DNA of 64,000 nt from Brenneria rubrifaciens (GTDB taxonomy: Bacteria; Pseudomonadota; Gammaproteobacteria; Enterobacterales; Enterobacteriaceae), in NCBI RefSeq assembly GCF_005484945.1, contig NZ_CP034035.1, forward strand, positions 1,302,001-1,366,000, read 5' to 3'. A program made the position numbers and the translations under genes. A model generated the notes under the pieces. It ran no database searches and had not been told where the DNA came from. It worked only from the letters and a program-made list of their open reading frames with translations. Shown in pieces: positions 57,172 through 64,000 of this stretch; the first letter of the stretch is position 1; each line of letters opens with the position of its first letter.

Positions 57172-58440
57172 TCAGGCCGCCTGATGGTTATTTTCTTGGC
57201 TCCAGATATACGGCGGTACATAATTTTCCTTACATGCACCCAGATAATCCGACCACCACTGCATCATCGCTTTGCGGGCTTCAAGATGGGCGGCTTTGTG
57301 GATATAGGCCGCCCGCACGCTATTGCGTTCCTGATGACTCATCTGGCGCTCAACGGCATCTTGCGACCAACGCTCTGACTCCATTAATGCGCTACACGCC
57401 ATTGCGCGGAATCCGTGACCGCAGACATCCTTTTTGGTGTCATAGCCCATTAGTCGCAATGCTTTGTTGACTGTGTTTTCGCACATGGGTTTATACGGGT
57501 TATGGTCGCCGGGAAACACCAGTTCCAGATGGCCTGAAATCGCTTGAATCTGCTTCAGTATATCGATGGCTTGCCTGGACAGCGGCACGATATGCGGCGT
57601 ACGCATTTTCGCGCCACGCCCGGAGTAGCGGACGCCGGCAATAGCGTCGCGGGTAGCGGGAATGGTCCAGATTCTGTTTTTGAAATCAATTTCACTCCAC
57701 CTTGCGAAACGCAGTTCGCTGGAACGGATAAACAGGTGCAGGGTGAGCAGTACCGCCAGCCGGGTTAACTCCCGGCCTTGCCGATAGCCTTCAATGCGTT
57801 CCAGCAATTCCGGCAGACACTCCAGCGGCAGGGCCGGATAATGGCGCCTGACCGGCGGAGCCGTTACGCCGACCAGATTCAGCGCCGGATTATTTTCCAC
57901 CCATCCTTGTTGAACTGCGTAACGCATAATATTGCACAGGTGCTGTCGGGTACGGGACGCCACCTCCAGCAGGCCTTTTTCTTCGATACCTTTCAGCAGG
58001 ACGGTGAAGTGCCGGGTTTTGAGTTCCGTTATCGGCTGATGACCCATCGCCGGGAAAACGTGATTGTTCAGGCTGGCAAGCAGGCGGGCGGCATGGTTCT
58101 CCGACCATGTTTTATTGCTTTTATGCCAGCCCAGCGCCACGGTCTTGAAATGCTTAACCGGTGAACGCGCCGCCTGCTCAGCGGCACGCTGTTGCGCCGG
58201 GTTGATATTCTGCGCCAGCATCTTGCGGATGCCATCGCGTTGTTGCCGGGCGTCGGTCAGCGATACATTAGGATAAGCGCCTAAACTGAGGCGGGACTCT
58301 TTGCCGTCGATACGATATTTGAGATACCAGAGACGTGAACCGCCTGGATTGATTAAAAGGTACAGGCCGTGAGAATCGGAAACTTTGAAGGGTTTAGCGG
58401 ATGATTTTAAGTTGCGGATTTTTGAGTCGTTAAGAGACAT
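57172..58440 (-). CDS. int: P4-type tyrosine integrase, intact
   Basis: 422 residues. Arm-binding DUF4102 domain (MSLNDSKIRNLKSSAKPFK), core-binding domain, and catalytic domain with RSSELRFARW (Arg), GHGFRAM (His-x-x-Arg), QMSHQERNSVRAAYIHKA (His and Tyr). Lies 162 bp from the tRNA-Asn 3' end, the standard place for the integrase that cuts there. Both the broken copy at 10.8-14.2 kb and the relic at 49 kb are relatives. Complete, so the 44-kb element may still excise. Confidence 0.95.
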   Translation of the reverse strand: MSLNDSKIRNLKSSAKPFKVSDSHGLYLLINPGGSRLWYLKYRIDGKESRLSLGAYPNVSLTDARQQRDGIRKMLAQNINPAQQRAAEQAARSPVKHFKTVALGWHKSNKTWSENHAARLLASLNNHVFPAMGHQPITELKTRHFTVLLKGIEEKGLLEVASRTRQHLCNIMRYAVQQGWVENNPALNLVGVTAPPVRRHYPALPLECLPELLERIEGYRQGRELTRLAVLLTLHLFIRSSELRFARWSEIDFKNRIWTIPATRDAIAGVRYSGRGAKMRTPHIVPLSRQAIDILKQIQAISGHLELVFPGDHNPYKPMCENTVNKALRLMGYDTKKDVCGHGFRAMACSALMESERWSQDAVERQMSHQERNSVRAAYIHKAAHLEARKAMMQWWSDYLGACKENYVPPYIWSQENNHQAA

Positions 58441-58602
58441 TTGGGGGTCACTCCGTCATCGAACCAACTTGACCCCAAATCTGACCACCATTTTTTCCCG
58501 ATGCGGAGGGAAAACTAGAAACGCATCGGGAAGGATTTTCACGCTAACCTGTTGAATCAATGTACAAATAGGGATTCGCAAGGATGCATGAAAACAGGAA
58601 AA

Positions 58603-58678
58603 TGGCTCCTCTGACTGGACTCGAACCAGTGACATACGGATTAACAGTCCGCCGTTCTACCGACTGAACTACAGAGGA
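58603..58678 (-). tRNA. tRNA-Asn (GTT)
   Basis: Minus strand starts TCCTCTGTAGTTCAGTCGG; anticodon loop CTGTTAA gives GTT; ends GAGGAGCCA with encoded CCA. Its last 16 nt (58603-58618) equal the att copy at 14373-14388. Confidence 0.97.
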
Positions 58679-58841
58679 ATCGGTTGACTGCGGGGGATAA
58701 TAGCGGGCGCATTTCACCTTGTCAAAGAGAGTTATACGTTAGGGGGGCTAATTGTTGAAGTAATAATCAACATGTTGAAATTACAGCGCAAGTTATGCGT
58801 CCTATAACCTAATAAGGTCATCTTCAAGGGGGGATTGTCTT

Positions 58842-58880
58842 TGCACCTTGAAATAGCAGTGACTGCATTAGCATGGTGCA
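58842..58880 (+). promoter_or_regulatory. Two NtrC-like sites upstream of nac
   Basis: TGCACC-TTGA-AATAGCA (58842-58858) and TGCATT-AGCA-TGGTGCA (58864-58880) resemble the NtrC site TGCACC-N4-TGGTGCA, each with some mismatches. They lie about 190 and 170 bp before the expected start, a usual enhancer distance. Confidence 0.6.
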
Positions 58881-59013
58881 TAAGTGGGTGAGGAAAAAGC
58901 CCGGTTATTTACGGCTTGATAGCCTGCGTTGACATGTGAACCATTTGTTTTCCTTATTTTACTCGTGGCTTATCAAGTGTGTACTGCCTTTCCATTGTAA
59001 TAAGTACAAAATA

Positions 59014-59029
59014 TGGCGCGGTTCTTGCT
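59014..59029 (+). promoter_or_regulatory. Sigma-54 promoter of nac
   Basis: TGGCGCG-GTTC-TTGCT matches the -24/-12 consensus TGGCACG-N4-TTGCT with one mismatch. Start would be near 59040, 23 bp before the ATG. Confidence 0.75.
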
Positions 59030-59062
59030 ATCTCTTCAGGGTAACTACTCAGGAGGCAGATA

Positions 59063-59338
59063 ATGAATCTTAGAAGGCTCAAATACTTTGTGAAGATCGT
59101 TGATATCGGTAGCCTGACACAGGCTGCTGAGTTGTTGCACATTGCGCAACCAGCGCTAAGCCAGCAGGTCGCTACGCTGGAGAGTGAGCTTGAAAAGCAG
59201 TTGCTGGTACGTAGCCGACGTGGAGTTACACCCACAGAAGCGGGGAAAATTCTTTATTCGCATGCACAAACTATTTTGTCTCAATGCGAGCAAGCGAAGA
59301 GTGCAGTTAATGGGGTAAGGCAGTCTGTAAACGTATAA
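59063..59338 (+). CDS. nac: Nac-like LysR regulator reduced to its DNA-binding domain
   Basis: 91 residues, against about 305 for full Nac. It begins MNLRRLKYFVKIVDIGSLTQ and follows Klebsiella Nac closely (AELLHIAQPALSQQVATLE, RRGVTPTEAGKILYSHAQTIL) to residue 85, then stops at QSVNV. The helix-turn-helix and the linker helix used for dimerisation are kept; the effector domain is gone. Work on Klebsiella Nac showed that the first 100 residues suffice for activation, so the protein may work. A terminator follows (59343-59375), so the gene is not simply cut off by an element. Confidence 0.88.
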   Translation: MNLRRLKYFVKIVDIGSLTQAAELLHIAQPALSQQVATLESELEKQLLVRSRRGVTPTEAGKILYSHAQTILSQCEQAKSAVNGVRQSVNV

Positions 59339-59342
59339 ATTT

Positions 59343-59390
59343 TAGATAGCCGGCCATTTATGTAATGGTCGGCTAAAAAATAAAAAAGCT
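59343..59390 (+). terminator. Terminator after nac
   Basis: TAGCCGGCCAT and ATGGTCGGCTA form a stem, followed by an A-rich stretch and a T run. Confidence 0.6.
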
Positions 59391-59608
59391 TTTTGATTTT
59401 TTTAATAAGATTATTCATTTCTCTGCCATTTCATCGTTACCATAATAGAATGAACACGCTGAACTCAAAATTGCGATAGGTACTAGCGGTGCGACTAGTT
59501 CCGGTGTTACATTAATCCTTGTTATGTTTTCTCTACCTCTTATATGCCAACTTTACGTTGGTGTATTATGGTGTGTATGACAGCGGTTTCTTTGATCAAG
59601 GAGTTCAA

Positions 59609-59875
59609 ATGAATAACATTCTCTCTCATCTTTTAATAAAATTGGCAGAGAAAGAGATTGGAGAAAAAGAACTTCATGCCAAAATTAAGTCGTTGGAAAT
59701 ATTGGTGTCTGCAATCATTTCAACATTGGATGACGATAAGCTGAATGATTTATCGAGGAGGGTGGAAAGTGAGTTGGCGGAAGAGACGCAGCGTGCTGCG
59801 GAATATGGGTGCTTAGCTGACGAATTATTAGCTCGAAATATTAACCTTATTACAAATTTCTCATTGAGAGACTGA
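59609..59875 (+). CDS. iraP: IraP-like anti-adaptor protein
   Basis: 88 residues from ATG 59609 with AAGGAG before it; a frame open to 59519 lacks this. MNNILSHLLIKLAEKEIGEKELHAKI then KSLEILVSAII parallels E. coli IraP (KLAQKE, ESKEL, VEALEIIVTAML). IraP binds RssB and stops ClpXP breakdown of sigma S during phosphate stress. The C-terminal half is a diverged helix. Assigned from the N-terminal half. Confidence 0.65.
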   Translation: MNNILSHLLIKLAEKEIGEKELHAKIKSLEILVSAIISTLDDDKLNDLSRRVESELAEETQRAAEYGCLADELLARNINLITNFSLRD

Positions 59876-60008
59876 TTTGATTATGTTGCCAGAATGGATG
59901 GCGACATATTTCATAGTTATATTATTTGTCTGATATTTATTTATAATGGCAATTTTCTCATAGGTTTGGAAAAGAAGTATTCGGAAAAAAATTCATTTCA
60001 GAAGCAAA

Positions 60009-60031
60009 GACGCTGATTGTTAATCAGCGCC
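60009..60031 (-). terminator. Terminator of cycA
   Basis: GGCGCTGATT-AAC-AATCAGCGTC on the minus strand followed by TTTGCTT, about 30 bp after the cycA stop. Confidence 0.6.
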
Positions 60032-60061
60032 TCTATTAAACTATAATCATTCCCGTTTATT

Positions 60062-61468
60062 TCATTGAGTTTGTTTTTTCTTACGAATAACCTGATAGGT
60101 ACCTGTCAGGAAAATAAACCAGAGTGGCGTGACAAGTAGAGCCTGTCGGGTATCGGGTTGTAAGGTAAGTAGGATGATAACGAAGGCGAAGAACGCCAAA
60201 CAAACCCAGCACATGAAAATACCCAATGGCATTTTGTAGTTAGAACTGACGTGCAACTGAGGCCGTTTTTTACGGTACACCAGATAAGCGCAGAGTATGA
60301 TGCTCCAGATAAACATGAATAATATGGCAGAGACGGTCGTTACCAAAGTAAAGACGGTCATGACATTCGGAATCAGGTAAATCAACACCACCCCGGACAG
60401 CAGACAAATACATGAAAATGTCAAGCCCACGGAAGGCACAGCGCGTTTAGACAGCGTGGAGAAGCGCTTAGGTGCATCTCCTTGTTTTGCCAGACCAAAG
60501 AGCATCCGGCTAGTGGAAAACACACCGCTGTTTGCCGACGAGGCCGCAGAGGTCAGTACCACAAAATTGATCACGCTGGCAGCAGCAGGAAAACCCACCA
60601 GGATAAACATTTCGACGAATGGGCTGCGATCGGGGGCAATCGCGCTCCATGGCGTGACCGACATGATCATCACCAACGCGAACACATAAAACATGATGAT
60701 ACGGATTGGAATCGCATTAATGGCCCTTGGCAGAACGATCTGCGGGTTTTTTGTTTCCGCCGCAGTAGTCCCTACCAACTCAATGCCGACAAAGGCAAAC
60801 ACCGCAATCTGAAAGCCGGCGAAGAATCCACTTAGGCCTTTGGGGAACATCCCGCCATCATTCCATAGGTTGCTCAGCGACGCGACTGAGCCTGACGGCG
60901 AAAGAAAATGCATCTTCACCAACGCGACACCAATAATAATAAGGGCGACAATGGCCACGATTTTTATCATGGAGAACCAAAATTCCATTTCGCCAAACAG
61001 TTTCACGGTCGCCAGATTCAAGGTGAGTAATAAAAGCACGCAAAGTAGCGAGGATACCCACTGCGAGAGGTCCGGGAACCAGAATTGTGCATAAGCGCTG
61101 ATTGCGACGACATCCGCGATGCCGGTGACAACCCAGCAGAACCAATATGTCCAGCCGGTGAAGAAACCAGCCCAGGGGCCAAGTAAATCGGCGGCAAAGT
61201 CACTGAAGGATTTATAGTTCAGGTCGGATAGTAGCAGTTCTCCCATAGCGCGCATGACAAAAAACAACATGAAGCCGATGATCATATAGACAAAGATGAT
61301 CGAAGGTCCCGCGAGACTGATGGTTTTGCCCGACCCCATGAACAGTCCTGTACCAATAGCGCCACCGATGGCAATCAATTGGATGTGCCGGTTGGTCAGA
61401 TTGCGTTTTAGCTCTTCAGCTTCGGGTAGGGGAGCAAGGTTTGTAAGCTCTTTTGATTGGTCTACCAT
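60062..61468 (-). CDS. cycA: D-serine/D-alanine/glycine:H+ symporter
   Basis: 468 residues, 12 membrane segments, APC superfamily. Nearly the same as E. coli CycA over long stretches (LTNRHIQLIAIGGAIGTGLF, WTYWFCWVVTGIADVV, SAASSANSGVFSTSRMLFGL). Imports D-serine, D-alanine, glycine and D-cycloserine. Single gene with its own terminator, core genome. Confidence 0.93.
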   Translation of the reverse strand: MVDQSKELTNLAPLPEAEELKRNLTNRHIQLIAIGGAIGTGLFMGSGKTISLAGPSIIFVYMIIGFMLFFVMRAMGELLLSDLNYKSFSDFAADLLGPWAGFFTGWTYWFCWVVTGIADVVAISAYAQFWFPDLSQWVSSLLCVLLLLTLNLATVKLFGEMEFWFSMIKIVAIVALIIIGVALVKMHFLSPSGSVASLSNLWNDGGMFPKGLSGFFAGFQIAVFAFVGIELVGTTAAETKNPQIVLPRAINAIPIRIIMFYVFALVMIMSVTPWSAIAPDRSPFVEMFILVGFPAAASVINFVVLTSAASSANSGVFSTSRMLFGLAKQGDAPKRFSTLSKRAVPSVGLTFSCICLLSGVVLIYLIPNVMTVFTLVTTVSAILFMFIWSIILCAYLVYRKKRPQLHVSSNYKMPLGIFMCWVCLAFFAFVIILLTLQPDTRQALLVTPLWFIFLTGTYQVIRKKKQTQ

Positions 61469-61636
61469 TTAATAAAATTTCCTTTTTTATCAGTGACGTT
61501 TTGGACTCTTGAGTGTCTCTCATTCACGAATGTTGATGTGGATTAAAATAGCGTAATACTGGACTCTTTATGGTGAGCGAACTATACCCAATAAACCTCA
61601 AGATGCAGGTTTAAGTACCTGAAAACGATCGTGAAT

Positions 61637-62350
61637 TCAGGACGTCAGGGAACCCGATGTTTTGTAGTCATTAATGGTTTTATAGTCATGAATGACCGTA
61701 CCGCCGATATCGTTCAGATTCAGCGCGCCCGGAATATTCAGGCGGGTACGGCTTCCTGTTGTTTCTACTGTCTTTTTATGACCTTTTGCTATCCATCCAT
61801 AACTGAGTTTGGTCGCCTGTGTCGGATGGACAGCATCAAGAAACAGAATCGGTTCATCACCGACGGTTTCTTTTAAATTCGCATAATATTTAATGGACCG
61901 CTTCTGTTTTCCCTCACTGAATTTATGATGAATACCTGACGGTTTCTTATAGGTGAAAGCGTGGCGATGCAGCCGCTTGTTCATGCCGGGAATACTGACG
62001 CGGGTTGCCCAGCGCTGTTCAATATAAGCCACGATATCGCGGGTATGATGGAACAAATGTTGAGATAACTGGCTGATTAGGCTCTCTGTTTGACTGACAC
62101 TGAGCATGCTGTCAGAGCCACCGTTTTCAGGTTTAGGTTTACGCTTGTTGACGAACTCATTGATGTGATGAATTATCGTGGTTTCATGAAGGCGCAAGGC
62201 TTGCGCCTTCATGGCCGAACTCCAGCCTTCAGAAGTGAGAAGAACCGCTTTGATGCGATCACGGATACGGCCATCACGGGTGGTGCCGTGCAGACGTTCA
62301 AGTTTGGTTTTTTGCTCATCAGTGAAAAATATTTTCATGCTGGAAAGCAT
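61637..62350 (-). pseudogene. IS630-family transposase, truncated at C-terminus
   Basis: Starts MLSSMKIFFTDEQKTKLERL region, helix-turn-helix (RLHETTIIHHINEFV), then the DDE core up to ILFLDAVHPTQATKLSYGW (first Asp) and NLNDIG. The second Asp and the Glu are missing; after GGTVIHDYKT the sequence is unrelated, with a small repeat (KTINDYKT). Inactive. Confidence 0.8.
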
Positions 62351-62458
62351 GATCTCCTTAATACATAAAATCAAGCATCTTCAATGATCACGGGCATAGA
62401 TAAATGGAGTGAACAGTGTATGCATAATTTTGTGTATTTTTTACCTTGAATGAACGGG

Positions 62459-62900
62459 TTATGACTCAAATGCGTTGTAATGGTGTTTTTCAATGCAAGC
62501 ACCGATGACTCTTTCATCTATTTCAAATGAACAGGAAAAGCAGATTGTTTTCCTTGCCAGACGTTTAACTTGAATGCGTAAATTAAGGTTGTGCCGCTAA
62601 TTCGCTGCATGAATATCTTACCTGTTAGGGGGGCTGACGCTTTTTCTCGTGTTCTCGTGTGTGGCTGCCCCATTCATCGGTGGTGAAAAAAACCATATGA
62701 AAAGGTTTTAACAAATCGAGACGTTTTCGGCAGGTCTCATCCGTGCGCGGACTAATTATATGGGCAACAATCTGTTTTCTTCTCGTATCACATGCATACC
62801 AAAGCCAATGCTGCTGTTTTTTATTCTCCACGAATGACCATTGCTTATCCAGTTCACAAATCCGGGTGAGATCGTCATAGACGATGGGTTTGCTTGTTAC
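62459..62900 (-). pseudogene. IS1-family InsB, frameshifted
   Basis: One frame reads KKQQHWLWYACDTRRKQIVAHIISPRTDETC...TTDEWGSHTREHEKK, IS1 InsB with its DDE-type Asp. After that the match goes on only with frame changes (FMQRISGTTL; RLARKT/KQSAFPV; then EKHHYNAFES-stop at 62459). So a decayed InsB. Confidence 0.7.
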
Positions 62901-63175
62901 TTGTGGCGGCGCGAGTTTTTTAATGTGCTCATCACGGTGTTCATACTGATTTTCAGAACTCGTCCTGTATCCCTGACCCCGGAGCCATTAATCGCCATAT
63001 CGACAATTTTTTCTTTTGTTCCGGGCTTATGTGCGTTGTAACGGTAGTGAATCTGGAAAGTACGGCGACAATGTTGACAGTAATATCGGGAAAATCCAGC
63101 CTTTCCCGTGCCATGCTTACTAACGGTTTCTGTTTGCTGACAATATCGGCAGGCAACTTCAATAGTGACTGTCAT
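62897..63175 (-). CDS. insA: IS1-family InsA
   Basis: 92 residues with the C4 zinc finger (CRYCQQTET, YYCQHCRRTFQ) and helix-turn-helix (IVDMAINGSGVRDTGRVLKIS) of IS1 InsA. In IS1, a -1 shift joins InsA to InsB; as InsB is broken the element is dead. Confidence 0.85.
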   Translation of the reverse strand: MTVTIEVACRYCQQTETVSKHGTGKAGFSRYYCQHCRRTFQIHYRYNAHKPGTKEKIVDMAINGSGVRDTGRVLKISMNTVMSTLKNSRRHK

Positions 63176-63283
63176 AAAACGTATCCTTAAAGTGGATACT
63201 TTATCAAAGGAACGCTTTTAAGTCATTACCGAATGAACGGCATATTGACAGTTGCCAGCTAGACGGGAATAATCCACGTCGTT

Positions 63284-63359
63284 GGGTCGTTAGCTCAGTC
63301 GGTAGAGCAGTTGACTCTTAATCAATTGGTCCGGGGTTCGAGCCCCCGACGACCCACCA
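63284..63359 (+). tRNA. tRNA-Lys (CTT)
   Basis: GGGTCGTTAGCTCAGTCGG start, anticodon loop CTCTTAA gives CTT, ends GACGACCCACCA with encoded CCA. All arms pair. Confidence 0.96.
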
Positions 63360-64000
63360 ACAATCTCAATGCATTACTGTATTTTTCCCAAATCTTTTCA
63401 ATATTATTTCTGTTTTTCCTCCTTCTTTATCCTCAGTATTAAATTTACAGCGTCTTTGACTTTTTTTTCTATTTCGAACAGTTCAGTTTAATCTTAGGCA
63501 AAATTCCTAACCATCGTATTTGCTTTATCTATGCATCGCCATTATGCAATAAAAAAGTCATTTCTATGCACTCCTGTTCATGATGCAGAATAAAAGAAGA
63601 GAACGCTTACGGTGGCGGGCGGTATCTGGAAAAGGGTAACTTTCCCCCACCAGCGCTTTACATTGATAGCGAAGTGCTATACTCAGAGCGCTTTCCATGA
63701 ACGGTACTTGCCGAGGATTGGGTGTTAACAAAACATTATGGTTGCTGATATTACCTGGCTGATTCCATGTGAATTGCTGCTATCAGTCCGGAGGTCACAT
63801 GGGATTTGAAAAGTTGCTGGCTGTGGTGGGTTAAATAAAGGCCATTGCAGAAAACCGTTTATAGATAAGGCGCCGGCGACAGAGTTGACGCAATATAAAA
63901 AGATGGAAGCCGCGCCCTTATTCAAACTGAGAAGTCTAGGCTGTATCACTCAACTATATAATCCTCTGAGAAAAGTCAGATGCAGCCTAATTTACTATCG
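63360..64000. other. Right end, no gene seen
   Basis: AT-rich; the only longer frame (63725-63949, minus) resembles nothing and has no ribosome site. Confidence 0.5.

Noticed and set aside
63725..63949. 74-residue minus-strand frame at the right end
   Set aside because: No ribosome site, no motif.

Overview
The window looks like an enterobacterial chromosome, probably Pectobacteriaceae-like (Pectobacterium, Brenneria or Dickeya relatives). The core genes on the right are a tRNA-Asn(GTT), a nac gene, an iraP-like gene, cycA and a tRNA-Lys(CTT). Almost everything left of the tRNA-Asn (58603-58678) is horizontally acquired. A 16-bp copy of the tRNA-Asn 3' end lies at 14373-14388, so the window seems to hold two tandem integrative elements at one tRNA-Asn site: a right one of about 44 kb (14373-58618), and a left one running from 14388 off the left edge.

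Left element (1-14388). It starts with the end of a phage-type integrase gene and a degraded LtrB-like group II intron relic that carries a second group II intron inside it (419-2283). Next comes a very AT-rich minus-strand cluster (2693-10001): three radical SAM enzymes, two methyltransferases, an aldo-keto reductase, a cytidine/guanine-deaminase-family enzyme and an extra phenylalanyl-tRNA synthetase alpha chain (PheS). It is preceded by a promoter region with a perfect FNR-type box. I read it as an anaerobically expressed biosynthetic cluster with PheS as a likely self-resistance target. Then follow a MITE-like repeat, an IS110 fragment, and a P4-type integrase gene broken by an IS21-family element (11503-13645, CTGG/CCAG target duplication) and by two in-frame stops.

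Right element (14373-58618). Its left part is a defence area: remnants of DUF2958 and parB genes, a 309-aa unknown protein, SIR2-HerA, an Mrr-like endonuclease, an IS3 mosaic with a second copy of the inner group II intron, and a ParB-domain/AAA ATPase paired with a TOPRIM protein. The transfer backbone follows: ardC, a MOBC relaxase (mobC) and coupling protein (mobB), a palindrome-rich oriT candidate, a small LysE/MerR/EthD cargo, and a full VirB-type type IV secretion operon (virB1, B2, B3-B4 fusion, B5 to B11, entry exclusion lipoprotein, Cag12 and TrbM proteins) with AlpA, DUF2857 and DksA/TraR-type regulators. The combination of P4-type integrase at tRNA-Asn, mobBC and virB resembles the ICEKp1/ECOR31-HPI family. 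Right of a third integrase relic (about 48.9-49.2 kb) is a second cargo cluster (49.2-57.0 kb) of flavin enzymes, SDR, cupin, GNAT, MFS exporter and a TetR regulator with its operator. The intact integrase (57172-58440) abuts the tRNA.

Right flank (58619-64000). This is core chromosome: nac reduced to its DNA-binding domain but with its sigma-54 promoter and NtrC-like sites kept, an iraP-like gene, cycA, decayed IS630 and IS1 copies, tRNA-Lys, and about 640 bp without a recognisable gene. All function calls come from reading motifs by eye; no database search was run.
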